Shown here piece by piece: positions 1-8,130 of a stretch of 64,000 nt of DNA (position 1 is the first letter of the stretch; each line of letters opens with the position of its first letter). Location: the NCBI RefSeq assembly GCF_028463985.1, contig NZ_CP116766.1, forward strand, positions 434,001 to 498,000, given 5' to 3'. The DNA comes from Neisseria lisongii. GTDB lineage: Bacteria; Pseudomonadota; Gammaproteobacteria; Burkholderiales; Neisseriaceae. Both the position numbers and the translations under genes were made by a program. The notes under the pieces were generated by a model. The model had not been told where the DNA came from. It searched no databases and saw only the letters and a list, made by a program, of their open reading frames with translations.

Positions 1-222
1 AAACTAAGTTTATTTGAATAAATTTAATATTATTATCTTGTTTATCATCATTTTTTTAAGCGGTATTGCGGTTTTTCAAAAAAGTCGTTTCATATTAGAT
101 TAATTAAATTTGAAAACTATTATTATTTATGTTGACGATGTATTTATATTATTTTAGCATTCTTAATATTAATAATTTTGATTATTAATTTCCTTTTAAT
201 ATAGATATGGAGCAATGCAGGA
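1..222 (+). promoter_or_regulatory. AT-rich region upstream of fetA with weak Fur-box-like sequence
   Basis: This is a very AT-rich stretch before the receptor gene. Positions 28-46 match the 19-bp Fur consensus at about 12 of 19 bases, which is weak. A possible -35 TTGACG near 132-137 is followed 17 nt later by TAGCAT. GGAG at 209-212 is a well-placed ribosome-binding site. No poly-C tract is seen, unlike the phase-variable meningococcal fetA promoter. Confidence 0.3.
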
Positions 223-2283
223 ATGAAGAAAACGATTTTGGCTGTGTTAATCAGTAATGTCTTTATTGCGCCGGTTTGGGCGGATACGGCAGCAAAAAAT
301 AATGTAGATTTGCAGGAAGTTACGGTCAAAGGCGACCGGCAGGGTGTGAAAGTGCAGACCAATGTGGTTACTTTGCAGGAAAAAGATGAAAGCACGGCAA
401 CCGATTTGCGGGGACTGTTGAAAGACGAACCGGCGATTGATTTTGGCGGCGGTAACGGGACATCGCAATTTTTGACTATTCGCGGTATGGGGCAGAATTC
501 GGTGGACGTTAAAATCGACAATGCGTATTCCGACAGCCAGATTTTATATCATCAAGGCCGCTTTATCGTTGATCCGTCGTTGGTGAAAGTCGTTTCCGTG
601 CAAAAAGGCGCAGGTTCGGCAAGTGCCGGTATTGGCGCAACCAACGGTGCCGTGATTGCGAAAACGGTTGATGCTTTGGATTTACTCAAAGGCAGCGATA
701 AAGATTGGGGCGTGAAGCTGAACGGAGGCTATGCAAGCAATGACGGCCGTACTTACGGTGCCGCCGTGTTTGGCAAAGCCGGTTATTTTGACGGTTTATT
801 TGCGATGAACCGAAATGATGAACATGATTATCAAGCCGGTAAAGGTTTTGATAACGGCAGCGGCAGCAAAACGGTTTTATACAGTGGTTTGGACAAACGC
901 AATTATCTGGCGAAAGTGGGTGCAACATTCGACAATCACCGCATTGTATTGAGCCGTTTGCAAAACCAAAACCGGGGTGTCCGTACCGTTCGTGAAGAAT
1001 TCAGAGTGATTCCGGGGCATAAGAAACGAGACTATTCTAATCAGTTGCCGGCTTATCGTGAAGTAACGTTGGAAAACAACAATCTGGAATATATCGGCAA
1101 AAACTTAGGCTTTATTGATGAGCTGACCGCTAACGCCTATGTAATGAAAAACACCCGTTATTCGGCAAACGACGATGGCATCGGCTATGCGGGTTTTTCT
1201 CCAAAAACCGGTGAGGTTATTCCGACCAATACCGTGATGGCCACCAAAGGTGCAAACATCAATTTCGACAGCAGCATCGGCGACCATACCGTATTGAAAT
1301 ACGGGGCAAACTACCGCCATCAAGATGTCCGTCCCGACCGCTTTCTCAATCCGAACGTGAAAAACAATCCGGAAAAAACCGACAGTGGCGTTTATGTTGA
1401 AGCTATCAACGAATTGGGCGATTTTACGCTGACAGGCGGTCTGCGTTACGATCATTTCCATATCAAAACGCATGACGGCAAAAGCGAGTCCAACCACAAT
1501 ATCAACCCGAGTCTGGGTGTGATTTGGCAGCCATTGCCGACTTTCAGCCTGAGTGCCAGCCATAACTATGCCAGCCGCAGCCCCCGCCTGTATGACGCTT
1601 TGCAGTCGCACGGTAAAAGAGGCATTATTTCGGTGGCAGACGGTATCAAAGCCGAGCGGGCCAGAAATACCGAAATCGGTTTCAACTATAATGACGGCAT
1701 GTTTGCGGTAAACGGCAGCTATTTCTGGCAAACCATCAAAGATGCCGTAGTGAACCCGCAAGACCGCCACGGTACTTACAAACTCAGCGAAGCAGTCAAT
1801 TCTGGCACCATCAAAAATCACGGTTACGAACTGGGCGCATCCTACCGCAACGGCGGCTTGACCGCCAAACTCGGCGTGGCGCACAGCAAGCCCCGTTTTT
1901 ATGATGTGTTAGTCAAAGCAGATGCCAACAATCCTAACCCTGAATTTGCCGCACAAGTCGGCCGTACATGGACGGCTTCGCTGGCATACCGTTTCGACAA
2001 ACCAAATCTGGAAATCGGTTGGCAAAACCGGACGGTAGAAAAAACCGATGGTTCAACGCTGGTGATCAAGGGCAAGTTGATTCCGGCAGGGGAGCGTGCC
2101 AGTTATAACGTGAACGATATTTTTGCCAACTGGAAACCTTTGGGCAAAGATACACTGAATGTGAATTTCTCGGTGAACAATATATTCAACAAATACTACC
2201 ATCCGCACAGCCAGCGTTTGGCAACCGATACCTTGCCGGGTGTCGGCCGGGATGTACGTTTGGCGGTAAATTACAAATTCTAA
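223..2283 (+). CDS. fetA: FetA (FrpB)-type TonB-dependent ferric siderophore receptor
   Basis: This is an outer-membrane, TonB-dependent receptor; in pathogenic Neisseria FetA takes up ferric enterobactin-like siderophores. A signal peptide of about 20 residues ends VWA/DTA and is followed by a TonB-box-like segment (LQEVTVKG), a plug domain with LTIRGMGQNSVDVKIDNAYS, and a 22-strand-type barrel ending in NYKF with a C-terminal Phe. Sequence similarity to meningococcal FetA is recognisable along the whole length. The surface loop around residues 372-388, the site of the meningococcal variable region, is very short here (about 15 residues), which explains part of the reduced length (686 aa). 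The fetBCDEF transport genes that follow fetA in gonococci are absent; a GC-rich terminator and gpxA follow instead. Confidence 0.92.
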   Translation: MKKTILAVLISNVFIAPVWADTAAKNNVDLQEVTVKGDRQGVKVQTNVVTLQEKDESTATDLRGLLKDEPAIDFGGGNGTSQFLTIRGMGQNSVDVKIDNAYSDSQILYHQGRFIVDPSLVKVVSVQKGAGSASAGIGATNGAVIAKTVDALDLLKGSDKDWGVKLNGGYASNDGRTYGAAVFGKAGYFDGLFAMNRNDEHDYQAGKGFDNGSGSKTVLYSGLDKRNYLAKVGATFDNHRIVLSRLQNQNRGVRTVREEFRVIPGHKKRDYSNQLPAYREVTLENNNLEYIGKNLGFIDELTANAYVMKNTRYSANDDGIGYAGFSPKTGEVIPTNTVMATKGANINFDSSIGDHTVLKYGANYRHQDVRPDRFLNPNVKNNPEKTDSGVYVEAINELGDFTLTGGLRYDHFHIKTHDGKSESNHNINPSLGVIWQPLPTFSLSASHNYASRSPRLYDALQSHGKRGIISVADGIKAERARNTEIGFNYNDGMFAVNGSYFWQTIKDAVVNPQDRHGTYKLSEAVNSGTIKNHGYELGASYRNGGLTAKLGVAHSKPRFYDVLVKADANNPNPEFAAQVGRTWTASLAYRFDKPNLEIGWQNRTVEKTDGSTLVIKGKLIPAGERASYNVNDIFANWKPLGKDTLNVNFSVNNIFNKYYHPHSQRLATDTLPGVGRDVRLAVNYKF

Positions 2284-2332
2284 GCCGAAATATTGCGTCA
2301 CCTGATATAACGGGCAGCGCAGCAAACGGCTG

Positions 2333-2360
2333 AAGGGGCGGGCAACCGCCCCTTGTTTTT
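2333..2360 (+). terminator. Rho-independent terminator of fetA
   Basis: A perfect 9-bp stem AAGGGGCGG/CCGCCCCTT closes a GCAA tetraloop and is followed by GTTTTT. It lies 50 bp after the fetA stop codon. Confidence 0.9.
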
Positions 2361-2397
2361 GCTGTATTTGCCTATATTTCGTGGAAATAGGGCGGAG

Positions 2398-2440
2398 AGG
2401 CCGTCTGAAAACGGGGTTTCGGTAAAATAAACGAAACCCC
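2398..2440 (+). other. Single DUS and 9-bp hairpin in the gpxA leader
   Basis: A single AG-type DUS (AGGCCGTCTGAA, 2398-2409) is followed at once by an inverted repeat GGGGTTTCG (2413-2421) / CGAAACCCC (2432-2440). The hairpin ends 10 nt before the AGGAG ribosome-binding site of gpxA, so it could influence translation. This is inferred from position only. Confidence 0.5.
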
Positions 2441-2461
2441 CGAACTTTACAGGAGCGTTTG

Positions 2462-2995
2462 ATGAATATCTATGATTTTGCGGTAAAAGATGCCAAAGGG
2501 CAGGACATCAGTCTGTCGGATTATCGGGGCAAGGTGTTGCTGATTGTGAATACCGCTACCCGCTGCGGTTTGACACCGCAGTATGAGGAGCTGCAAGAGC
2601 TGTATGCCCGTTATGCTGGACAGGGTTTGGAGATTTTGGATTTTCCGTGCAACCAGTTTCGCGAACAGGCACCGGAGAGTGGCGAGGAAATTACGCAGAT
2701 TTGCCAAACCAAATTCGGTACGGCGTTTAAAATCTTCGATAAAATCGAGGTTAATGGCGAACATACCCATCCGCTGTATGCTTATCTGAAAGCGCAAAAG
2801 CCGGAAGACAAAGGCAACCATCTTTTTAAAGATTTGCTGCTGCGGCTGGCTTCGCTCGGTGAAAAACGGGAAGGCAGCGACATTAAATGGAACTTTACCA
2901 AGTTTTTGATCAACCGCAACGGCGACGTGGTCGAACGTTTCGCTCCGAGTGTGAAGCCGTCTGAAATCGAGGACGATATTCGGGCTTTGCTGTAA
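2462..2995 (+). CDS. gpxA: Glutathione peroxidase family protein
   Basis: This thiol peroxidase of the GPx family reduces hydroperoxides. Although called glutathione peroxidases, many bacterial members use thioredoxin. The thioredoxin-like fold is recognisable by the NTATRCGLTPQY motif with peroxidatic Cys35 (cysteine, not selenocysteine), the FPCNQF motif with a second Cys and the catalytic Gln, and KWNFTKFLI with the catalytic Trp and Asn. The length of 177 aa is normal. ATG 2462 is preferred over an in-frame TTG one codon upstream because AGGAG lies 6 nt before it. It is transcribed alone, between the fetA terminator and a DUS-pair terminator shared with the convergent binding-protein gene. 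A role in oxidative defence is inferred from the family. Confidence 0.9.
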   Translation: MNIYDFAVKDAKGQDISLSDYRGKVLLIVNTATRCGLTPQYEELQELYARYAGQGLEILDFPCNQFREQAPESGEEITQICQTKFGTAFKIFDKIEVNGEHTHPLYAYLKAQKPEDKGNHLFKDLLLRLASLGEKREGSDIKWNFTKFLINRNGDVVERFAPSVKPSEIEDDIRALL

Positions 2996-3056
2996 AGTTG
3001 CCCATATTCAATATTGTTGCCGAGTTTGGAAACAGTGATTGATAACTGTTAAAAAA

Positions 3057-3090
3057 TATGCCGTCTGAAAATCGATTTTCAGACGGCATA
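3057..3090. terminator. DUS-pair terminator between convergent genes
   Basis: Two oppositely oriented AT-type DUS form a perfect 16-bp stem (3057-3072 / 3075-3090) with a 2-nt loop. It lies between the 3' ends of gpxA and the convergent amino-acid-binding lipoprotein gene, so it can serve both. Confidence 0.85.
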
Positions 3091-3118
3091 GCTGTTTTAT
3101 CAAATGCGGCAACAGGGA

Positions 3119-3913
3119 TTATTTGCTTTCTTGGGCAAAGTATTTGCTGTAGATTTGGTCGTATTCGCCGCTTTCACGCACTTTTTTCAGGGCTTCGTTC
3201 AGCATGGCGATGGTGGCTTCGTCGTTTTTGCGGGTGGCGATGCCGTAGTTTTCAACTGTGAAATCGGGCAAAGTGATGAAGTCCATGCCTTTGGTCGGGT
3301 TGTTTTTCACATAGTTGGCAATCACGGCGCTGTCGCTGACGACGGCATCCAAGCCGCCGTTTTCCAATTCTTTGATAATCAGCGGCACGGTTTCAAAGCG
3401 GGCGATTTTCGGATTGTCGCTACCCAAAAGTTTGGATACTGAGAAATCGCCGGTGTAGCCGGTTACCACGCCGACTTTTTTCAGGTTTTTCAGTTCTTCC
3501 GATGAGGCGATTTTTTTGCCTTGCGGCACTAACACGACTTGGGTGATTTCAAAATACGGATCGGAGAATGCCATAGACTGTTTGCGGTCGTCAGTGATGG
3601 TTACGCCGGACATCACGATGTCGATGTCGCCGTTGTTCAGCGCCGGGAACAGGGTGTCCCAAGGCTGGTGTTTGAAGGCGACTTTGAAATTGCCGGCTTT
3701 GGCCATGGCGTTCATCAAATCGACATCAAAGCCTTCGACATTGCCGGCGGAATCCAAGGATTCAAACGGGGCAAATTCGGCATTCATGGCAACTTGATAG
3801 ACTTTGTCGGACGCAGCCGCCGGGGCGGCAGCTTCCTGTTTTTGTCCGCCGCAGGCGCTCAGAATCATTGCCGAGCAGACGGTTGCTGCGGTAAGCCATT
3901 TTTTCAGGTTCAT
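3119..3913 (-). CDS. ABC transporter substrate-binding lipoprotein, amino-acid type
   Basis: This periplasmic solute-binding protein of family 3 probably captures a polar amino acid for an ABC importer. The lipoprotein signal peptide MNLKKWLTAATVCSAMILSACGG has a lipobox (LSAC), so the mature protein is anchored by Cys. The two-lobed domain shows family motifs FAPFESLDSAGNVEGFDVDL and a DIVMSGVTITDDRKQSMAFSDPYF-like stretch typical of amino-acid binders. ATG 3913 is chosen because AGGAG sits just upstream and the signal peptide starts there; 264 aa is normal. No permease or ATPase gene is adjacent, so it is an orphan component in this window. The ligand cannot be assigned from sequence alone; the related neisserial proteins include cystine/cysteine binders. 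Confidence 0.85.
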   Translation of the reverse strand: MNLKKWLTAATVCSAMILSACGGQKQEAAAPAAASDKVYQVAMNAEFAPFESLDSAGNVEGFDVDLMNAMAKAGNFKVAFKHQPWDTLFPALNNGDIDIVMSGVTITDDRKQSMAFSDPYFEITQVVLVPQGKKIASSEELKNLKKVGVVTGYTGDFSVSKLLGSDNPKIARFETVPLIIKELENGGLDAVVSDSAVIANYVKNNPTKGMDFITLPDFTVENYGIATRKNDEATIAMLNEALKKVRESGEYDQIYSKYFAQESK

Positions 3914-4001
3914 GGTATTACTCCTTTGTTTCGGTAAACAGATAAAAATTGCTGACAATTTGAGTTTAACATAAATTGACAGATGATGCTTGGGGAATGA
4001 T

Positions 4002-4253
4002 TCAGCGTTCTTTTTCGCGGAAAAAGGCGTAGGTTACATCGTGGAACAAATCGGTGTGCGGGCTGTCTTCGTAGCTCAATTCCGCCAAGGCATCTTCAAA
4101 TGCCAGTTGGATGGATTCGACCGCATCTTGTGCGGTGTCGGCGGGCAGGGCGCGGATCAGGCCTTTGAGGGCAGTGGACAAAACGTGGTTCTGCATCCGC
4201 AGCACATCATTGGCTTCTTCCAAATATTCGAGACGTTGTTCGATGCTGTTCAT
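4002..4253 (-). CDS. Small conserved protein with N-terminal coiled coil
   Basis: An 83-aa acidic protein beginning MNSIEQRLEYLEEANDVLRMQ, a pattern of heptads that suggests a short coiled coil or oligomerisation helix. The rest is helical and rich in Glu and Asp (AFEDALAELSYEDSPHTDLFHDV). It has no signal peptide or transmembrane segment. AGGAAA precedes the ATG at a good distance. I recognise it only as the kind of small protein seen in Neisseria genomes and can give no function. It lies between the binding-protein gene (same strand) and a divergent conserved gene, so it may share a promoter region with the latter. Confidence 0.7.
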   Translation of the reverse strand: MNSIEQRLEYLEEANDVLRMQNHVLSTALKGLIRALPADTAQDAVESIQLAFEDALAELSYEDSPHTDLFHDVTYAFFREKER

Positions 4254-4343
4254 GATAGTTTCCTAGGAATCTGATAGAATGCCGCATTATAGCAAATCGG
4301 CAGCGTTTGTTGCCGCCGCAACCGCCTGTGTAACGAGATAAAC

Positions 4344-5132
4344 ATGAAAGACCGTCAAAAATCCGCCGTGCAAACCGAAGAACATATCAACTGGGAACAG
4401 CGTTTGGAACAGCTGCGCCAAGCCCGCCAAACGGGTGCTTTGCCGCCGAAAACGCCTGCTGTGCCGAACAATCCGCCCCAAGCTGCGTCAAAACCTGCGC
4501 CCGCTTTAGACGACAAAATGCGTAAAAAAGTGCTGCAGGCTTATTTGAACAAATGGCAGCAGGAACACAATATCGGCATCGAGCAGGAAGAACACGCCGA
4601 GCCGGACAGCATGGTATTGTTTGAAGAAAACTGGCTGCATGCCCAATCGGCGCTGCAGATGCAGGCATCTGAAAAATATATCGAATCGACCCGTTCGGTG
4701 TGGCTGAATCCGAAACGCCAAACGGTTACCTTCCCCGAACCGGAAGCCGCCGAAACGCAGGAAAACGCCGAAAGCGAAGCGCAAGCCGATGCTGAAGAAA
4801 CGCCGTTTTCAGACGGCCTTGCCGAAGCAGAGGCAGAAAAAATCGTGGTCAATATCAACGTTTTGAACCCGCAGATGATCAGCCGCAAAGAAGTGTACTG
4901 CATTTCCGAGCGGGATTTGGAAGCCCGGCTGATGAAGCGGCTGCGTACGCACTTAACCGATGCCGTCAATGGCATGATTCGGGTGGCAATGCAGAAACAG
5001 ATGGCGATGCAGACCTATCAGCTGCAGCAGATTTTGAACGATCAGGCACCGAAACTGGTGGAAGAAGTGTTGGAACACAATCTGCAGAAAATTTTGTCCG
5101 ATATCAAACAAGAAATGAAATATAAATCTTAA
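4344..5132 (+). CDS. Conserved neisserial protein of unknown function
   Basis: A 262-aa protein with an N-terminal charged helix (residues 1-35, EEHINWEQRLEQLRQARQ), a Pro/Ala-rich linker (about 35-60), an acidic central segment (about 125-160) and a predominantly helical C-terminal domain (about 170-262: LEARLMKRLRTHLTDAVNGM onward). There is no signal peptide or membrane span, so it should be cytoplasmic. A DUS lies inside the coding sequence in reverse orientation and encodes FSDGL. I do not recognise a catalytic motif. The C-terminal part resembles coiled-coil or membrane-associated helper proteins only in general character. It is followed by two genes on the same strand with short spacing, so the three may be co-transcribed. 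Confidence 0.7.
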   Translation: MKDRQKSAVQTEEHINWEQRLEQLRQARQTGALPPKTPAVPNNPPQAASKPAPALDDKMRKKVLQAYLNKWQQEHNIGIEQEEHAEPDSMVLFEENWLHAQSALQMQASEKYIESTRSVWLNPKRQTVTFPEPEAAETQENAESEAQADAEETPFSDGLAEAEAEKIVVNINVLNPQMISRKEVYCISERDLEARLMKRLRTHLTDAVNGMIRVAMQKQMAMQTYQLQQILNDQAPKLVEEVLEHNLQKILSDIKQEMKYKS

Positions 5133-5156
5133 GGCGGCAGACAACGGGTAACGAAT

Positions 5157-5630
5157 ATGATGAAAAACATCATCACTTGGCTGGCGCTGGTTGCCGCCGG
5201 GTTCGGGCTGTTTCACTATCAGCCGTGGCAGAACGAAGCCGGCACGTCGCCGCAAAGCGTCGCAGGGGAGCAGGCAAGGCCGTCTGAAAACGGCGCAGCC
5301 GAGCGGATTTTGCAGCAGGCATTTGCCGAACGCCGCAGCGATATTCAGATTGAAGGCGAGGGCGTGGTAAAAAAAGTTTTGCCCGACGACAACAAAGGCA
5401 GCCGCCATCAACGTTTCATTCTGCGACTAAACAGCGGGCAAACCCTGTTGGTGGCACACAACATCGATTTGGCGGATAAAATTACCGGTTTGCAGCCGGG
5501 CGATACCGTGCAGTTTTACGGCGAATACGAATGGTCGAAGCAGGGCGGCGTGATTCATTGGACACACCGCGATCCGGCAGGCCGCCACGCCGACGGCTGG
5601 TTGCGGCACAACGGTAAAGTTTATCAATAA
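5157..5630 (+). CDS. DUF3465 family exported protein
   Basis: A 157-aa protein with an N-terminal hydrophobic segment (IITWLALVAAGFGLF) that acts as signal peptide or membrane anchor, a low-complexity linker, and a C-terminal domain matching DUF3465 (about residues 55-157: RHQRFILRLNSGQTLLVAHNID, FYGEYEW, GGVIHWTHRDPAGRH). The domain is OB-fold-like, and its His/Trp-rich WTHRDPAGRHADGW motif is conserved in the family, whose biochemical role is unknown. A DUS in the linker encodes RPSENG. Its stop codon overlaps the ATG of the next gene (TAATG), so it is translationally coupled to the TauE/SafE-like membrane protein. Another ATG one codon downstream is an equally good start. Confidence 0.8.
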   Translation: MMKNIITWLALVAAGFGLFHYQPWQNEAGTSPQSVAGEQARPSENGAAERILQQAFAERRSDIQIEGEGVVKKVLPDDNKGSRHQRFILRLNSGQTLLVAHNIDLADKITGLQPGDTVQFYGEYEWSKQGGVIHWTHRDPAGRHADGWLRHNGKVYQ

Positions 5631-6307
5631 TGGACGGCAGCATTCAATTTTTCACCCTGTTTCTGCTCGGCTTTTTCGGCGGCGGGCATTGCGTGGGCAT
5701 GTGCGGCGGCTTAAGCAGCGCCTTTGCCCTGCAGCTTCCGCCCCATCTCAACCGCTTCGGGCTGATTGTTTTGCTGAATTCGGGCAGAATCGCCAGCTAT
5801 GTCGCCATCGGCTGCATGGTCGGATTAATCGGGCAGTTCGGCATGGCTTTAGACGAAACCCGCTGGCTGCAAAACGGCCTGTATCTTGCCGCCAACGTAT
5901 TGCTGCTGCTGTTGGGACTGTATTTGGCCGGATTGTCCGCCGTTGCCACCAAAATCGAAGCCTTGGGCAAACCGGTGTGGAAACGGCTGAATCCCTTGCT
6001 AAACAAACTGTTGCCGATCCGTTCCGCCAAAGCCTGTTTTGCCGTCGGCATGCTGTGGGGCTGGTTGCCCTGCGGCTTGGTGTACAGCGCCTCGCTTTAT
6101 GCACTGGGCAGCGGCAGCGCCGCAAAAGGCGGCATGACCATGCTGGCGTTTGCCCTCGGCACCTTACCGAACCTGCTGGCAATGGGCTGGTTTGCCACCC
6201 AACTGAAAAACCTGCTGCAAAAACGCAGCGTCCGCCTGTGCGCCGGGCTGCTGGTTGCCGCATGGGCAGCGTGGCGGCTGGCGGTGTTTGTCGGGACATG
6301 GCATTGA
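5630..6307 (+). CDS. Sulfite exporter TauE/SafE-like (DsbD-like) membrane protein
   Basis: A 225-aa polytopic inner-membrane protein with about six hydrophobic segments. The first carries GGGHCVGMCGG and a later one WGWLPCGLVYSA: conserved Cys pairs and Pro-Cys typical of the DsbD_2/TauE-SafE-like group. Members are found near cytochrome oxidase or copper-handling genes and are thought to move reductant or metal/sulfur compounds across the membrane. The exact substrate cannot be read from the sequence. It overlaps the stop codon of the DUF3465 gene by one base and ends at a DUS-pair terminator, so the two form one transcription unit, possibly together with the gene at 4344. Confidence 0.82.
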   Translation: MDGSIQFFTLFLLGFFGGGHCVGMCGGLSSAFALQLPPHLNRFGLIVLLNSGRIASYVAIGCMVGLIGQFGMALDETRWLQNGLYLAANVLLLLLGLYLAGLSAVATKIEALGKPVWKRLNPLLNKLLPIRSAKACFAVGMLWGWLPCGLVYSASLYALGSGSAAKGGMTMLAFALGTLPNLLAMGWFATQLKNLLQKRSVRLCAGLLVAAWAAWRLAVFVGTWH

Positions 6308-6322
6308 AATTCGGAATATATA

Positions 6323-6355
6323 AAGCCGTCTGAAAATCTGATTTTCAGACGGCTT
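6323..6355. terminator. DUS-pair terminator
   Basis: A perfect 15-bp stem made of two inverted DUS with a CTG loop lies 15 bp after the TauE/SafE-like gene. Confidence 0.85.
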
Positions 6356-6441
6356 CAGGTTTATTACAATAGTCCCTGTTGAGTGGTTCAACAAGCGGAA
6401 ACGCCCACCGTTTCCGATGAGCGCTCACAGAGGAAAATGAA

Positions 6442-6510
6442 ATGAATAGCACAATTATTCAAATCATCTTCTTACTGGCTTTGTTAATGGTAAGCGGTAA
6501 CGCTTACTAA
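6442..6510 (+). CDS. Candidate 22-residue hydrophobic peptide
   Basis: A short reading frame encodes MNSTIIQIIFLLALLMVSGNAY. It has a strong ribosome-binding site (AGAGGA, about 6 nt upstream of the ATG) and would form a single transmembrane helix or the core of a signal peptide. It is preceded by an 8-bp hairpin (CGGAAACG 6396-6403 / CGTTTCCG 6409-6416) and followed 12 nt after the stop by a 10-bp hairpin (6523-6532 / 6539-6548, one G-T pair). This arrangement resembles a small membrane protein or type I toxin gene with structured flanks. I have no homology evidence, and the function is unknown. Confidence 0.45.
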   Translation: MNSTIIQIIFLLALLMVSGNAY

Positions 6511-6802
6511 AGCCCAGTAAGGCTGGGGCGGTCTGACCACCGTCCCAGTTCCTCAATCTTACAAAACTCTCCACCCGAAAGCAAGCAGAATTTCCGGCTT
6601 ACCAACCTAAGTACCGGCCGTTTCAGACATCTCCTGTCCAAACCGATCCTTCATCTGTCGGCGCAAAGCCAAACGCTCATAAAACCAACGGTAATGCAGT
6701 ATGAAATAAGCTCAAAGCACCACTGCGTTGGCTTCGCCTTGCCGTACTATCCGTACTGTCTTCGGCTTGCCGCCTTGCTTTGGGTTATTTCACTATAAAA
6801 TA
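6511..6802. repeat. Intergenic region with MITE-like neisserial repeat
   Basis: No convincing gene lies here. Positions about 6690-6798 contain a repeat (CTTGCCGTACTATCCGTACTG and its surroundings) that is nearly the reverse complement of the element at 44770-44877. It ends in GGTTATTTCACTATA, a terminus shared with other repeats in this window. Confidence 0.7.
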
Positions 6803-8089
6803 GGGTATATTCTACCCAAGTATTGATACCACCCAAAAAAAACAAGCGTGCTGCGCCTACACTCGCCGCACAAGCGAGCGTAGCCCACCCCGCACCGGCA
6901 TTTCAAGAATAAAATTAAACAACACCCCACACTTACTCTTAAAATTTCCCTTCGCAAAATTCACAAAATTATGATAAATAACATAATTATTCAAATACTT
7001 AGTTGAAACCCCATGAAATCGGCAATTAACCAGCTTCTTCAACATCGAATGATAACTATTAATCGTCTGAACATCAAAAATATGCGCAGCTTGCGGCGAG
7101 CGCTCCGCACGCGGCGCAGCACAACGCATTCCCGAAGGCACAGGAATATGCGACAACCCCATCACATCAGCAACCTTCTGATAAACAGAATTAGAATCAG
7201 TAACCAAAATCGAACGCTCCGCAATCCGCCCGTCCAAAACCCCAAGCACATCATTGCCGCTAGGCTTACCCAAATTCGACACCCTTCCCACCGAAAGTCC
7301 GTCCAAATTCACCGCACAAGGCACACAAACCTGATCACGAGACAAACCCCGTCTTCTCTGCCTTACCCCGACACGCCCCAAAAACTCACCCTTCAACTTC
7401 TTCTGACCCTTAAACGACAACCGGAAAAAAGTCTCATCAGCCTGCACCACACCATTCAACATCACCTTATCCATCATCGCCTGCAGCACCCCCAAAATCC
7501 GGTGCCGCCAAGAAAAAGCAGTATGCAAACAAATCCCACACTCCTCAGCACAACGCTGCAGCGGCAACTTATTCAACATACAACGAATATACTCATACCA
7601 AACCTCCAACCCCTTTTTCGACCGATAAAAAACCGTTTCCGCCCGCTCCCCAAAAGTCCTCCCACAAATACGGCACAAAAAACGCTGCCGCCCATCCTTT
7701 TTCCCATTTTTCACATAATCCTTTTTACAACAATGAGGACAACGCGCAACCCCCTGAGAAAACTCAGAAACACGATTCGGATCATCCCCCGCCACCACCA
7801 ATCGCAAAAAAATATTACGCTCAACCGGCGGCAACCTCCTAAAAAGCTGAATCAACACATCAACATCACGAGTAACCACCGCCATAGCCAAACCCTCCAA
7901 CCAAAAAATAACCAATTAAATAAAGCAATCAATAAAATACTACCAAAACCAATAAAATACTGTTAGCATAAGCAAAATAAGCGTAAAGAGCATAAAGCCA
8001 ACCCCAAAATTCAGACGGCATTTGCACATAATTTTACAAACCCAAACAACATATATACATAAAATTCAAAAACATGATAAAATATACCC
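6803..8089 (-). mobile_element. IS1595-family-like insertion sequence
   Basis: The element contains one transposase gene on the minus strand. Candidate terminal inverted repeats begin GGGTATATT at 6803 and end AATATACCC at 8089; 12 of the first 14 bases match. The 8-bp flanks (ATAAAATA / ATTAACTA) match at 6 of 8 positions, so a degraded target duplication is possible but unproven. The boundaries are inferred. Base use on the plus strand is strikingly poor in G. Confidence 0.6.
6857..7885 (-). CDS. IS1595-family transposase
   Basis: A 342-aa transposase of the ISXO2/IS1595 type. The N-terminus carries a zinc ribbon (CPHCCKKDYVKNGKKDGRQ ... CRICGRTFGERAET, about residues 50-85), followed by a helical DNA-binding region (WYEYIRCMLNKLPLQRCAEECG) and a DDE-like nuclease domain with ADETFF (first acidic residue), LVTDSN (second) and INSYHSMLKKLVN, where other IS1595 members have their third catalytic residue. 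In this copy that position is not clearly acidic. ATG 7885 is chosen over a start ten codons upstream because GGAGG lies 9 nt before it. The frame is intact. It sits next to the unknown operon at 8131 and may have brought it or landed beside it. Confidence 0.8.
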   Translation of the reverse strand: MAVVTRDVDVLIQLFRRLPPVERNIFLRLVVAGDDPNRVSEFSQGVARCPHCCKKDYVKNGKKDGRQRFLCRICGRTFGERAETVFYRSKKGLEVWYEYIRCMLNKLPLQRCAEECGICLHTAFSWRHRILGVLQAMMDKVMLNGVVQADETFFRLSFKGQKKLKGEFLGRVGVRQRRRGLSRDQVCVPCAVNLDGLSVGRVSNLGKPSGNDVLGVLDGRIAERSILVTDSNSVYQKVADVMGLSHIPVPSGMRCAAPRAERSPQAAHIFDVQTINSYHSMLKKLVNCRFHGVSTKYLNNYVIYHNFVNFAKGNFKSKCGVLFNFILEMPVRGGLRSLVRRV

Positions 8090-8130
8090 ATTAACTAACC
8101 AAAACCAAAAACAAGCTGCAAGGTAACAAT

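Noticed and set aside
7013..7966. 317-codon open frame on the plus strand opposite the IS1595-like transposase
   Set aside because: Its translation is almost only Asn, Thr, His, Arg, Pro and Ile, a result of the strand composition. The opposite strand encodes a clear transposase with zinc ribbon and nuclease motifs.
6795..8097. 8-bp target duplication of the IS1595-like element
   Set aside because: The flanks ATAAAATA and ATTAACTA agree at only 6 of 8 AT-rich positions, not enough to claim a duplication.
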